Shown here: positions 51,310 through 60,438 of the stretch, piece after piece | Position numbering within the stretch: the stretch's first letter is position 1 | How the letters are laid out: the number at the start of each line of letters is the position of its first letter | NCBI GenBank assembly: GCA_026129255.1 | Contig: JAHCIJ010000003.1 | Span: 186,001-250,000 of the forward strand | Length of the DNA stretch: 64,000 nt | Source: Anaerolineales bacterium | Lineage (GTDB): Bacteria; Chloroflexota; Anaerolineae; Anaerolineales; UBA11579 | Direction of reading: 5' to 3' | The notes under the pieces: generated by a model | Databases searched by the model: none | Told to the model about the DNA's origin: nothing | What the model saw: the letters and a program-made list of their open reading frames with translations, nothing else | Position numbers and translations under genes: made by a program

Positions 51310-52905
51310 ATGCCCGCCGCTAGCCGTCTCAAAGATTTTCTCGGGCACGTACCCGCTACTGCAGAGCTCGCCTGGGCGCTGCGCGGCGGTGACGCGCCCA
51401 TTGACGGCTTTAAGCTCGAAGAGCTGCGCGCCCAACTGCCCGCATGGATCGATGCGGTGCAAAACTCCCCGCTAAAGACGCAAGCCGGGCGCAAGGTGCT
51501 GGTCTTTGCCACGTTGCACTATTGGATCCATCATGCCAGCCTGTTGTCGCTGGCGCTGCGCGGTCTGGGGCACGATGTCACCCTGGCTTATTTGCCGCAC
51601 GCTACATGGAAAGCGGATGTGCCGCGCTTTGACCTGCGCCGTCGTGATGCGTATGCGCGCAGCGTGTTCGCCCCCATGCAAGCCGTGCTGCCCGTCGAGT
51701 CATTCCTGAATGCGCCAACCGTTGAGCTGCCCAGTTCGCTGGACGCCGCGGTGGAGCAAGTCTCCGTCATGGATGTGCAATACACCCAGCAGGTCGAAGA
51801 AGTTGACAAGAGCAGCCAGCTCTTCCAATTGCGCTTACAGTCCAACCGCGCCGCTGCCTCCGCTGCGCTGGCCTGGTTGCAGCGTGAGCAGCCGGATGTG
51901 GTCATTCTGCCCAACGGCCTGATTCTTGAATTTGGCGCCATCCTGCATACTGCCCGCCACCTCAACATTCCGGTGGTGAGCTACGAATTTGGCGAGCAGC
52001 GCGGCCGTATCTGGTTGGCACACAACCAATCGGTCATGCTGCAGGAAACTGATAGCTTGTGGGCTGCCCGCCGCAACGAACCATTCACAGATGCACAGCG
52101 TGCCGAAGTGCAGGAGCTGTTCGCCACGCGCCAGGCTGCCGGCCTGTTCCGCCACTTCTACCGCAAGTGGCAAGACGCCCCTACCGAAGGCGCCGCACAA
52201 GTACGCACCAAGCTGGGCTTGGATGCGCGCCCGGTGGTGCTGCTGGCTGCCAACGTCATCGGCGATAGCCTAACCCTGGGCCGCAGCACCTTCAGTGGTG
52301 ATATGAGCACCTGGTTGCGCCGAACACTGGCCTACTTTGCCGAGCGCAAGGATGTGCAGTTGGTGCTGCGCGTGCACCCCGGTGAGCGCAATCTGGATGG
52401 CCCTTCGGTGGCCGATATGGTCAAGCAGGCCATGCCGGAGTTGCCCGAGAACATTCACTTGGTAGGCGCCGGTGACCCGGTCAATACCTACGACTTGGTC
52501 GAGGCCGCCCAGCTAGGCTTGGTGTACACCACCACGGTTGGCCTCGAGATGGCGATGAGTGGCCGCCCAGTCATTGTGGTGGGCCACACGCATTATCGCG
52601 GTAAAGGCTTTACGCAAGACCCGGCCAGTTGGGAAGATTACTTCGCCATGCTGGACAGTAGCCTGGCCGACTTACCTGCCGTGCAGCTCAAGCCAGCCGA
52701 GGTAGACCAGGCCTGGCACTACGCCTACCGCTTCTTTTTTGATTATCCGCAGCCTTTCCCTTGGCATTTGCTGCACTTTGCCAAGGATGTAGAGGCGACG
52801 CCGCTGACGCAGTTGTTTACGCCTGAAGGCCAGCAGCACTATGCACGCACCTTTGATTACTTGATGGGAGAACCCTTTGACTGGGACACAAACCAATCTG
52901 GATGA
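51310..52905 (+). CDS. Capsule polysaccharide biosynthesis protein (KpsC/LipB-like)
   Basis: The 531-residue protein has a GT-B-like second half with RVHPGE around 353-358 and TYDLVEAAQLGLVYTTTVGLEM near 395-416, then GHTHYRGKGFT. These match the capsule synthesis (KpsC/KpsS-type) fold, whose known members build the Kdo linker on a lipid. No kdsA/kdsB genes are seen, so another sugar may be used. It starts 5 bases after wzt and overlaps the methyltransferase gene by 29 bases. The first 300 residues are unassigned. Confidence 0.72.
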   Translation: MPAASRLKDFLGHVPATAELAWALRGGDAPIDGFKLEELRAQLPAWIDAVQNSPLKTQAGRKVLVFATLHYWIHHASLLSLALRGLGHDVTLAYLPHATWKADVPRFDLRRRDAYARSVFAPMQAVLPVESFLNAPTVELPSSLDAAVEQVSVMDVQYTQQVEEVDKSSQLFQLRLQSNRAAASAALAWLQREQPDVVILPNGLILEFGAILHTARHLNIPVVSYEFGEQRGRIWLAHNQSVMLQETDSLWAARRNEPFTDAQRAEVQELFATRQAAGLFRHFYRKWQDAPTEGAAQVRTKLGLDARPVVLLAANVIGDSLTLGRSTFSGDMSTWLRRTLAYFAERKDVQLVLRVHPGERNLDGPSVADMVKQAMPELPENIHLVGAGDPVNTYDLVEAAQLGLVYTTTVGLEMAMSGRPVIVVGHTHYRGKGFTQDPASWEDYFAMLDSSLADLPAVQLKPAEVDQAWHYAYRFFFDYPQPFPWHLLHFAKDVEATPLTQLFTPEGQQHYARTFDYLMGEPFDWDTNQSG

Positions 52906-53725
52906 GCGCGAGATCAAGCGCCAGGTACGCGAGTTTTATGACCGCGTCGGCTGGCAGGAGATCTCGGATGGCTTGTTCCAAAACGCGCGCTACGAAGACC
53001 TGCGCCCGGTCTCGCAAGAGTACATTCACCGCGCCCACCTGCGCGTCAAGCGCCACCTGGCACCCAGCGGCCGTTTGCTACTGGATGCTGGCTCCGGCCC
53101 CATTCAGTATCCTGAGTATCTCGAGTACTCGGCGGGCTATAACAAGCGCGTGTGTGCTGACCTTTCCATCACGGCCCTGCAAGCGGCGCGCAAACGCATT
53201 GGCGATAAAGGTCTGTTCGTCGTGGCCGATGTCACCCGCCTGCCCTTCGCTAGCGATGTCTTCGATGGTGTAGTCTCCCTGCACACCATCCACCACGTGC
53301 CGGAAGGTGAGCAGGTTACCGGTTACCGCGAGCTGTACCGCGTGCTGGCGCCGGGCCGCAGCGCCGCGGTGGTCAACGGCTGGGGTGATGCTCCGCTGGA
53401 CACCTTCTTCGTCAAGCTGACGGATCTCATAAAGCGCGTGCGCGGCGCCGCGCCGGAGAAAGACCATTTGCCGCAGGAGAAGACCCTGGGGCGCGGTACC
53501 TTCGTCAAGAAGCGCGGCTACCGTGAGCTGCGCCAGGCGCTGAGTGGATACTTCCCCATCGATATTTACGTGTGGCGCACGCTGGGTACGCACTTTTTGC
53601 GCTTTTATATTCGTGAGCCCTGGGCAGGCCGCTTTTGGCTCAAAGTACTGTATCGTGTGGAGGAGCTGTTCCCGCGCTTCTTCGGCAAGCACGGTCGCTA
53701 TCCGCTGATCGTGTTCAGTAAGTAA
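52877..53725 (+). CDS. Class I SAM-dependent methyltransferase
   Basis: The 282-residue protein has motif I LLLDAGSGPIQYPEYL at about 67-82, VCADLSITALQAARKR (acidic strand 2), VVADVTRLPFASDVFDGVVSLHTIHHVP and an APGRSAAVVNG turn. The C-terminal third is helical and ends in a basic segment. The start appears to be TTG 52877 with a GGAG site 6 bases upstream; no ATG or GTG is in frame near the beginning. Sitting behind wzt and the capsule gene, it may cap the chain for export (inference). Confidence 0.8.
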   Translation: MTGTQTNLDEREIKRQVREFYDRVGWQEISDGLFQNARYEDLRPVSQEYIHRAHLRVKRHLAPSGRLLLDAGSGPIQYPEYLEYSAGYNKRVCADLSITALQAARKRIGDKGLFVVADVTRLPFASDVFDGVVSLHTIHHVPEGEQVTGYRELYRVLAPGRSAAVVNGWGDAPLDTFFVKLTDLIKRVRGAAPEKDHLPQEKTLGRGTFVKKRGYRELRQALSGYFPIDIYVWRTLGTHFLRFYIREPWAGRFWLKVLYRVEELFPRFFGKHGRYPLIVFSK

Positions 53726-53735
53726 AGAGAGAACT

Positions 53736-54743
53736 ATGAACTGGAAAAACCAAACCATCCTCATCACCGGCGGCACCGGCTCCTTTGGCAAGGCCTGCAT
53801 AAAGATCCTGCAGGACAAGTACCAGCCGGAGAAAATCATTGTCTTCAGCCGTGACGAGCTCAAGCAGCACGAAATGCGCGAGGCAGGCTTCAATCAGGAC
53901 AACTTGCGCTACTTCATTGGTGACATTCGTGATGAGCAGCGTCTCAAGCGCGCCATGGACGGTGTCAACATCGTCATCCATGCTGCGGCGCTCAAGCAAG
54001 TGCCAGCGTGTGAGTACAACCCGATGGAAGCCATCAAGACCAATATCCTCGGCACGGCCAATGTGATTGAAGCCGCGCTAGAGAACAATGTTGAGAAAGT
54101 GCTGGCACTCAGCACCGATAAAGCCGTCAGCCCTGCCAATCTCTACGGCGCCACCAAGCTGGCCGCCGAGAAGCTCACCGTACAGAGCAATGCCTACTCC
54201 GGTGACCGCCCGACGCGCTTCGCCTGTGTGCGCTACGGCAACGTGGTCGGCAGCCGTGGCAGCGTAGTGCCCATCTTCCTGCGCCAGCGCGAGGCAGGCA
54301 AGTTCACCATCACCGATGAGCGTATGACGCGCTTCTGGCTCTCGCTGGAGCAGGGTGTCGACTTTGTGCTGAACTGTATTGAGATCATGCATGGCGGCGA
54401 GGTCTTTGTCCCCAAGCTGCCCAGCACCACCATCACGGACTTGACCCAGGCCATTGCTCCCGATGCCGAGATCGAAGTCGTGGGCATCCGCCCCGGTGAG
54501 AAGCTACACGAAATGTTGATCTCTGAGGATGAGGCTCGCTCGGCGGTGGAGCTGGAGAGCATGTACGTCATCCAGCCTGCCCAGGGCCCGTTCTTTGTGC
54601 ATACCTGGGCTGATAAGGGCAAAGCGCTGCCGGATGGCTTCCACTACGTCAGCAACGAGAACGAGCAGATGCTCAGCCCCGCTGAGATTCGTGACATCAT
54701 TGCGCCTATCGAGGCGGACATGAAGGCAGGCAAGCTGGCGTGA
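53736..54743 (+). CDS. pseB: UDP-GlcNAc 4,6-dehydratase, inverting (PseB/CapE-like)
   Basis: Converts UDP-GlcNAc to UDP-2-acetamido-2,6-dideoxy-4-keto-L-arabino-hexulose. The 335 residues carry ILITGGTGSFGKA, HAAALKQVPACEYNP, STDKAVSP with the catalytic D128-K129, Y137-x3-K141, and MTRFW near the C-terminal half, all typical of PseB/FlaA1 and CapE. UDP-GlcNAc comes from GlmU. The adjacent RmlD-like and NeuB-type genes decide between a FucNAc (Cap/Fnl) branch and a nonulosonic acid. An AGAGAG site precedes the ATG. Confidence 0.9.
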   Translation: MNWKNQTILITGGTGSFGKACIKILQDKYQPEKIIVFSRDELKQHEMREAGFNQDNLRYFIGDIRDEQRLKRAMDGVNIVIHAAALKQVPACEYNPMEAIKTNILGTANVIEAALENNVEKVLALSTDKAVSPANLYGATKLAAEKLTVQSNAYSGDRPTRFACVRYGNVVGSRGSVVPIFLRQREAGKFTITDERMTRFWLSLEQGVDFVLNCIEIMHGGEVFVPKLPSTTITDLTQAIAPDAEIEVVGIRPGEKLHEMLISEDEARSAVELESMYVIQPAQGPFFVHTWADKGKALPDGFHYVSNENEQMLSPAEIRDIIAPIEADMKAGKLA

Positions 54744-55657
54744 GCCAACCGCGCCTTCTGGTGACGGGCGCCAGCGGCCTGTTGGGCAGCAACCTGGCCC
54801 TTCACGCCGCTGCACAAAAGCACACCGTCGTGGGCGTTACCAACCAGCACCCGCTGGCGCAGGCTCCTTTTGAGACCGTGCAGGCGGATCTGCTTGCACC
54901 GGGTGCTGTAGCCCGTGTGCTGGATGAAACCCAGCCAGACTGGGTGGTGCACTGCGCCGCGCTGGCAGACATTGACGCTTGCGAGCGGCAGCCGGAACTG
55001 GCCCATAAGCTGAACACGGAGTTGCCCGGCCAGTTGGCCCGCGAAACTGCCCGGCGTAACCTGCGCTTTGCGCACATCTCCACCGATGCGGTGTTTGATG
55101 GCACCAAGGCGCCCTATAAAGAGACCGATGCGCCCAACCCGCTGAGCGTATACGCCAAGACCAAGCGCATGGCTGAGTTGGCCGTAAAGGCGGCCCATCC
55201 GCAGTGGCTGATTGTGCGGCCCAACCTGTTTGGCTGGAGCCCCAACGGCGATCACAGCCTGGCCGAGTTCTTTTACAACAAGCTCACGGCGGGTGAAACG
55301 GTTAATGGTTTTACCGACCGCCTGTTCACCCCGCTGCATGTGGGATTTTTGTCTGAGATTATTCTGGAACTACTGGCCAAAGATGCGCACGGTATTTTCA
55401 ACGCCGGCAGCAGCGACAGCCTGAGCAAGTATGACTTTGGCGTGATGATCGCGCGTAAATTCAATTATGACGAGCAGTTGGTGCGTCCAACGCACACCGA
55501 GTCTGCTGCGCCGCGCGCGGCTGACCTGCGCCTGAACGTCAGCCGCCTGAGTGCCGCGCTCGGCCGCCGCCTACCGACGGTGGCCGAAGGCGTGGCACGC
55601 TTGCATGCTGAGCTATCCAACGGCCACCGCCAGACGGTGAGCGCCTTAGCTGGCTAG
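54740..55657 (+). CDS. RmlD-like nucleotide-sugar reductase
   Basis: The 305-residue SDR has LLVTGASGLLGSNLA at 6-20, CAALADIDACERQPELA, STDAVFDG and a NPLSVYAKTKRMAE (Tyr-x3-Lys) segment, and a PTHTESAAPRAADLRLNVSRL tail common to RmlD. It would reduce a 4-keto sugar, probably the PseB product encoded one gene before. CapF, the reductase of the FucNAc pathway, has an extra C-terminal cupin that is missing here. GTG 54740 overlaps the PseB stop. No PLP aminotransferase of PseC type stands at this place. Confidence 0.82.
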   Translation: MSQPRLLVTGASGLLGSNLALHAAAQKHTVVGVTNQHPLAQAPFETVQADLLAPGAVARVLDETQPDWVVHCAALADIDACERQPELAHKLNTELPGQLARETARRNLRFAHISTDAVFDGTKAPYKETDAPNPLSVYAKTKRMAELAVKAAHPQWLIVRPNLFGWSPNGDHSLAEFFYNKLTAGETVNGFTDRLFTPLHVGFLSEIILELLAKDAHGIFNAGSSDSLSKYDFGVMIARKFNYDEQLVRPTHTESAAPRAADLRLNVSRLSAALGRRLPTVAEGVARLHAELSNGHRQTVSALAG

Positions 55658-55688
55658 GCAGCCAGCCTGGAGACGAATTGAGGATGTG

Positions 55689-56753
55689 ATGGAAATCGAT
55701 ATTCAAGGTCGCAAAGTTGGCTTGCAGCACCCAACCTACTTCATTGCCGACATCGCTGCCAACCATGATGGCGATCTCGACCGTGCCATTGAGCTGATTC
55801 GCTTAGCCAAAGAAGCCGGTGCCGATGCGGCCAAGTTCCAAAACTTCCGCGCCCCCAAGATCGTCTCCGACTACGGTTTCCGTTCGCTGGGCGGCCAGCT
55901 TTCGCACCAGGCCGCGTGGACCAAGAGCGTGGTCGAAGTTTACGAAGACGCGTCCATTCCCTTCGAGTGGACGCCGATACTCAAGGAAGCCTGCGACAAG
56001 TACGGCATCCATTATTTCTCTTCGCCCTACGACCATGATGCCATTGACATGCTCGTGCCCTATGTGCCTGCCTTCAAGGCTGGCTCCAGCCTGATGTCAT
56101 GGCCAGAAGCCATCGTGCGCATGGCCAGCTTCGGCAAGCCGATCCTGATGGCCACCGGCGACTGCGACATGGCCGACGTGGAGCGCGCCATGGCCATGGT
56201 GCAGCCGGTCAATCAGCAGATCGTGCTGATGCAATGCAACACCAACTACACCGCCGCCGAGAGCAACTACGACCATTTGCATCTCAATGTGCTCAAGACC
56301 TATGCACAGAAGTGGCCGAATGTCATCCTGGGCTTGTCAGACCATACCCAGAGCGCCGCTCCGGTAGTGGGCGCGGTAGCGCTGGGAGCGCGTGTGATCG
56401 AACGCCACTTCACCGATAGCAATGACCGCGAAGGGCCGGACCATAAATTTGCCCTCAACCCGGCCAACTGGGCGCACATGGTCAACGAAGTACGCATCCT
56501 TGAACGCGCCCTCGGATCGGAAGAGAAGCTTGTGGCCGAGAATGAGAAGGACACCTACATCGTGCAGCGCCATTGCCTGCGCGTAGCGCGTGATGTGAAG
56601 GCGGGCGAAGTCTTCACCGAAGACATGCTCGAAGTGCTGCGCCCAGCGGTGGAAGGTGCACTCATGTCCTGGGATATTCCACAGGTGCTCGGCCGCAAGG
56701 CCGCCGCCGATATGCCTTTTGGCAAAGAAGTGCGCCTGAGCGATCTGGCCTGA
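55689..56753 (+). CDS. Sialic-acid-synthase family condensing enzyme (NeuB/PseI-like)
   Basis: Condenses phosphoenolpyruvate with a 6-carbon N-acyl sugar to give a nine-carbon acid. The 354 residues form a TIM barrel (PTYFIADIAANHDGDLDRA, AAKFQNF, HYFSSPYD, GLSDHTQ, IERHFTDSNDREGPDHKFAL) followed by a C-terminal SAF/antifreeze-like domain (about 290-354, RHCLRVARDVKAGEVFTEDML). ATG 55689 with GAGG upstream is preferred to GTG 55686. Exact product (Neu, Leg, Pse or another) cannot be set from sequence. It lies 31 bases after the reductase gene. Confidence 0.87.
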   Translation: MEIDIQGRKVGLQHPTYFIADIAANHDGDLDRAIELIRLAKEAGADAAKFQNFRAPKIVSDYGFRSLGGQLSHQAAWTKSVVEVYEDASIPFEWTPILKEACDKYGIHYFSSPYDHDAIDMLVPYVPAFKAGSSLMSWPEAIVRMASFGKPILMATGDCDMADVERAMAMVQPVNQQIVLMQCNTNYTAAESNYDHLHLNVLKTYAQKWPNVILGLSDHTQSAAPVVGAVALGARVIERHFTDSNDREGPDHKFALNPANWAHMVNEVRILERALGSEEKLVAENEKDTYIVQRHCLRVARDVKAGEVFTEDMLEVLRPAVEGALMSWDIPQVLGRKAAADMPFGKEVRLSDLA

Positions 56754-56772
56754 AAGACCGACCGGTAGTTGC

Positions 56773-57810
56773 ATGAAAGTCTTATACGTCAGCCAACAAC
56801 ACGGCCCGCATGACAGCCGCTTCCTTGCTGCCATTGCAGAGGCGGGGCACACGGGCTTGTTTCTGTGCACCGCGCCGGAGCGCGTGCAGGCTACGCTTCT
56901 GCCAGCAGGCGTGCAGCAGGTGCGCGGCAGTGTGGCTGAGGTAGCGCGGCAGCACGGGCCAGATGTAATGCACGCTGGCCCGCTACATACCTGTGCCTGG
57001 CAAGCGCGCACTACGCAGCCGCTGGTTGCCATGAGCTGGGGCTCCGATATTCTCTATACTGCTCAACGAAATCCAATAGCTCGCTACAAAACACGCGCCG
57101 CGCTTCGCTCCGCACGTGTGCTCATCGCCGATTGCCAGGCCGTGGTGGATGCGGCCGCTGCATTGGGCTTCGACCCACAGCGCGCCGTTATATTCCCGTG
57201 GGGTATTGACCTGCAGCGCTTCCAGCCGCAGGCCGCCAGCCCGCTGCGTACGGAGCTGGGTTGGCAGGATGCCTTCGTGCTGTTGCACCTACGCAGCTGG
57301 GAGCCAGTCTACGATACCGAAACCGCCCTGCGCGCCTTTCTGGCGCTGGCCCCGCAGCAGCCACAATTGCGCTTGCTGCTGCCGGGCGGCGGCAGCCTGG
57401 AGCCACGTATTCGCCAATTGGTGCAAGATTCGGGCTTTGCCAATCGTGTGCACATGCCCGGCTATATTGCTCAGGACGATTTGCCTGCCTATTACGCTGC
57501 CGCAGACCTTTATCTCAGCGCTTCGCGCAGCGATGGTTCATCAGTGTCTTTGATGGAAGCGTTGGCCTGCGGGCTGCCCGCCCTCGTGTCTGACATTCCC
57601 GCCAACCGCGAGTGGGTCGAGCCCGGCCAGCAGGGTTGGTTGTTTCTAGTAGGTGACTCAGCCGCACTTGCCGATAAGATTGTGGCTGCGATGCAAAACA
57701 CTGACCTGCAAGCCATCGGGCAACGCGCCCGCCAGCGTGCTGAAGAACGCGCTGACTGGGCTAAGAATAAACTGGGCCTGCAGCGTGCCTATGAAATGGC
57801 GGTGGCATGA
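56773..57810 (+). CDS. GT4-family glycosyltransferase
   Basis: The 345-residue GT-B enzyme has a short acceptor domain (VLYVSQQHGPHDSRFLAAI, SWGSDILY), FPWGIDLQRFQP at the junction and the donor site SASRSDGSSVSLMEALACGLP around 256-276 with the second Glu of E-x7-E (the first is Asp). It stands between the NeuB-like and SpsF-like genes and overlaps the latter by ATGA. A transferase for the nonulosonic-type sugar is possible, but known sialyltransferase families are not evident. Confidence 0.84.
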   Translation: MKVLYVSQQHGPHDSRFLAAIAEAGHTGLFLCTAPERVQATLLPAGVQQVRGSVAEVARQHGPDVMHAGPLHTCAWQARTTQPLVAMSWGSDILYTAQRNPIARYKTRAALRSARVLIADCQAVVDAAAALGFDPQRAVIFPWGIDLQRFQPQAASPLRTELGWQDAFVLLHLRSWEPVYDTETALRAFLALAPQQPQLRLLLPGGGSLEPRIRQLVQDSGFANRVHMPGYIAQDDLPAYYAAADLYLSASRSDGSSVSLMEALACGLPALVSDIPANREWVEPGQQGWLFLVGDSAALADKIVAAMQNTDLQAIGQRARQRAEERADWAKNKLGLQRAYEMAVA

Positions 57811-58568
57811 GCACTCCTAAAGTCGTCGCCATTGTCCAGGCGCGCATGGGCTCCAGCCGCCTGCCTGGCAAAGTATTGGCCGACCTTAACGGCCAGCCCG
57901 TGCTGGCCTGGGTGCTGCGCCGCACGCAGCGCGCCACAGGCATCCACCAGGTTGCCGTCGCCGCACCCACCGGTGAGCTGGATGACCCGCTGGCGGCCTA
58001 TTGCGCTGAGCAGGGCATCCCCTGCGTGCGCGGCAGCCTGCATGATGTGCTCGACCGCTACATGCAAACCGCGCGCCAGACGGAAGCGGATGTCATCGTG
58101 CGTATCACCGCTGATTGCCCCTTCATTGACCCTGGCTTGCTCAGTGAATATGTGCAGAAATTTATTAACGCAGACCCGCCGCTGGATTTTGCCGCCAACC
58201 GCCTGCCGCAAGGCCGTACTATTCCCATTGGTCTGGATGTGGAGCTGTGCATGCGTGCCGCGCTCGAAACCGCCTGGCGCGAAGCGCAAGAGCCAAACCA
58301 GCGCGAGCATGTGATGCCGTTCTTCTATGAGCATCCCGAGCGCTTCCGCATCGCCGAGTTCACCCAGCAGCCAGCCTACGGCGATCTGCGCTGGACGGTG
58401 GACACGCCCGAGGATCTCGAATTGGCGCGCACCATCGCCAGCCATTTTGCAGACGACACCTTTTCTTGGAAAGACATCCTGGCCTTGTTTGAAGCCAATC
58501 CAGACTTGGCCAACATCAATGCCAGCGTGCAGCACAAGGACTACCGCCAGGTAGACGAACGCCGATGA
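57807..58568 (+). CDS. spsF: SpsF-type cytidylyltransferase
   Basis: The 253-residue nucleotidyltransferase begins VVAIVQARMGSSRLPGKVL, the SpsF/PseF-like nucleotide loop, with VLDRYMQTARQTEADVIVRITADCPFIDP near 73-101 and RWTVDTPEDLE near 206-216. SpsF-family proteins activate the product of the NeuB-like enzyme in Bacillus spore-coat polysaccharide and similar loci. Together with the NeuB gene two positions earlier it supports a CMP-linked acid sugar. It overlaps both neighbours by ATGA. Confidence 0.87.
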   Translation: MSTPKVVAIVQARMGSSRLPGKVLADLNGQPVLAWVLRRTQRATGIHQVAVAAPTGELDDPLAAYCAEQGIPCVRGSLHDVLDRYMQTARQTEADVIVRITADCPFIDPGLLSEYVQKFINADPPLDFAANRLPQGRTIPIGLDVELCMRAALETAWREAQEPNQREHVMPFFYEHPERFRIAEFTQQPAYGDLRWTVDTPEDLELARTIASHFADDTFSWKDILALFEANPDLANINASVQHKDYRQVDERR

Positions 58569-59464
58569 AGCAACTGTGTATATTCACGGCTCCCAAGCCG
58601 TTTCGTGACCGCCACATCACCACCATCCAGCGCAACGCACTGGGTTCGTGGCTGTCCCTGGGTGATGCTGTTGATATTGTGTTGGTGGGGGATGACGAGG
58701 GCATTGCACAGGCCGCCGCCGAATTCGGCGTCAAGCATGTGCCTAGTGTTGAGGCCAATGCGCACGGTACGCCACTCGTCAGCGCTATTTTTGACGCGGC
58801 GCGCCAGAATAGTGATGCGCCATACTTGGTTTACGTCAACGCAGACATTATTTTCTACCCCGGCCTGCTAGAGACCCTGCACACAGTCGCCGCGCAGGCG
58901 CCGGAGTTTGTGCTGCTCGGCCGCCGCTATGATCTCGATATTACCCAGCCGCTGGAGTTCTCCGCTGGCTGGGATGCCCGCCTGCGGGCCGACATGCACG
59001 CCCGCGGCACGCTGCACACCCGCGGCGGCAGCGACTATTTTGCTTTCCCGCGCCATCTCTATACTGAAATGCCGCCCTTCGCTATCGGCCGCGCCGGCTG
59101 GGATAATTGGATGATGTATGAGGCCAATCACCGTAACTGGCATGCCGTGGATTGCACGGCTGAGATAGATATCGTGCATCAAAATCACGACTATTCCCAC
59201 CTGCAAGGTGAGCACGGCCACCAGCGCCATGTGGAGACCGACGAGAATACGATGCTCGGTGGCGGTATGCGCAGCATGTACATGCTGCTGGATGTGCCCT
59301 ATGAGCTAGTGAATGGCAAAGTGCGCCGTGCGCCGCTCTCCGCCATCCGCGCCCTGCGCAGCATCGAGCGCGCCCTGCAGCCCAACGCCATTGAAGATCG
59401 CAGCCTGCGCTGGCGCATCATGCGCCAGGTGCGCAACCTGCGCTTCGCCCTGGGGGGGCGCTAA
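58565..59464 (+). CDS. Unassigned GT-A-like protein
   Basis: The 299-residue protein is not recognised by name. It starts CIFTAPKPFRDRHITTIQRNAL, has a nucleotide-sugar-type strand VLVGDDEG, VNADIIFYPGLLE with an Asp that could serve as the metal site near 93, and a histidine-rich region HQNHDYSHLQGEHGHQRHVE around 200-219. A GT2-like fold is probable. It shares overlaps with spsF and is followed 2 bases later by a GT2 gene. Acceptor and donor are unknown. Confidence 0.55.
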   Translation: MKQLCIFTAPKPFRDRHITTIQRNALGSWLSLGDAVDIVLVGDDEGIAQAAAEFGVKHVPSVEANAHGTPLVSAIFDAARQNSDAPYLVYVNADIIFYPGLLETLHTVAAQAPEFVLLGRRYDLDITQPLEFSAGWDARLRADMHARGTLHTRGGSDYFAFPRHLYTEMPPFAIGRAGWDNWMMYEANHRNWHAVDCTAEIDIVHQNHDYSHLQGEHGHQRHVETDENTMLGGGMRSMYMLLDVPYELVNGKVRRAPLSAIRALRSIERALQPNAIEDRSLRWRIMRQVRNLRFALGGR

Positions 59465-59466
59465 GC

Positions 59467-60438
59467 ATGCGCGTCGGCCAGAATCCCATCAAGTCGGTCG
59501 AGAGCATTGCGCCACCCGCGCCGGTGACGGTCGTCGTCATCAGCTATATCCCCTTCCTGAGCGGCTACTACACTCATAGCCTCGAGTTACTCAGGCTGTG
59601 CTTGGGCAGCATCCATGCCAACACCGAAGGCTCCTACGATTTGATGGTCTTCGACAATGGCTCATGTGCCGAGGTGCGTGAATACCTGCTCGCTGAGCAG
59701 ACCGCTGGCCGTATTCAGTACCTCACCTTGTCCGAGCGCAACCTGGGCAAACCCGCCGCCTGGAACATCTGCTTCGCTGCCGCCCCAGGTGAATTCATCG
59801 CCTATGCCGATGCAGATGTGTACTTCTACAAAGGCTGGCTGCCCAGCAGCCTGGATGCGCTGCGTACGCTGCCGCAAGCCGGCATGGTGACGGCCATGCC
59901 GATGCTCACCCCGCAAAAATACTACACCGCTACTGTTAAATGGGCCAAGGCGCAGCGCGGCGCCAAACTCGAAACTGGCGCGCTGTTCAGCTGGGATGAT
60001 TTTTGGAAGCATGCCCGCAGCCTCGGCAACAGCGAGGAGCACGGCCGCGCCTTCTTTAAAGACAACAAAGCTGTGCGCCTCAGCTACAAGAAGCGCCAGT
60101 ACTGGGTCGGCGCGGCCCACTTCCAATTCATGGCGCGCAAGCGCATCTTGCAGCAGGTGCTGCCCATCCCTGCCGAGAAGCCGATGGGCCGCGTGCGCCT
60201 GCTGGACGAGGCCATCAACACCCTAGGTTACCTGCGCCTCTCCACCGCCGAATGGCACGTGCAGCACATGGGCAACCAGCTGCCCGCCGCCGGCGACTTG
60301 CTGGACGGGTCGCTGGATACGCCAGCAACAGCTCATCGCGCAAACGTAGCCAGCGTTTGGGCCTGGCCACCGCTGCGCAAGCTGCTGCAGTGGCTCAACG
60401 GCTGGACCTTTGACCGCATCCACCGCACACAAAAATGA
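59467..60438 (+). CDS. GT2-family glycosyltransferase
   Basis: The 323-residue GT-A enzyme has TVVVISYIPFLSGYY, LMVFDNGSCAEV, a nucleotide-binding NLGKPAAWN and the metal site AYADADVYFYKGW near 115-127. The C-terminal half has no membrane helix. ATG 59467 lies 2 bases after the previous stop. The end overlaps the next gene by ATGA. The sugar is unknown. Confidence 0.83.
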   Translation: MRVGQNPIKSVESIAPPAPVTVVVISYIPFLSGYYTHSLELLRLCLGSIHANTEGSYDLMVFDNGSCAEVREYLLAEQTAGRIQYLTLSERNLGKPAAWNICFAAAPGEFIAYADADVYFYKGWLPSSLDALRTLPQAGMVTAMPMLTPQKYYTATVKWAKAQRGAKLETGALFSWDDFWKHARSLGNSEEHGRAFFKDNKAVRLSYKKRQYWVGAAHFQFMARKRILQQVLPIPAEKPMGRVRLLDEAINTLGYLRLSTAEWHVQHMGNQLPAAGDLLDGSLDTPATAHRANVASVWAWPPLRKLLQWLNGWTFDRIHRTQK

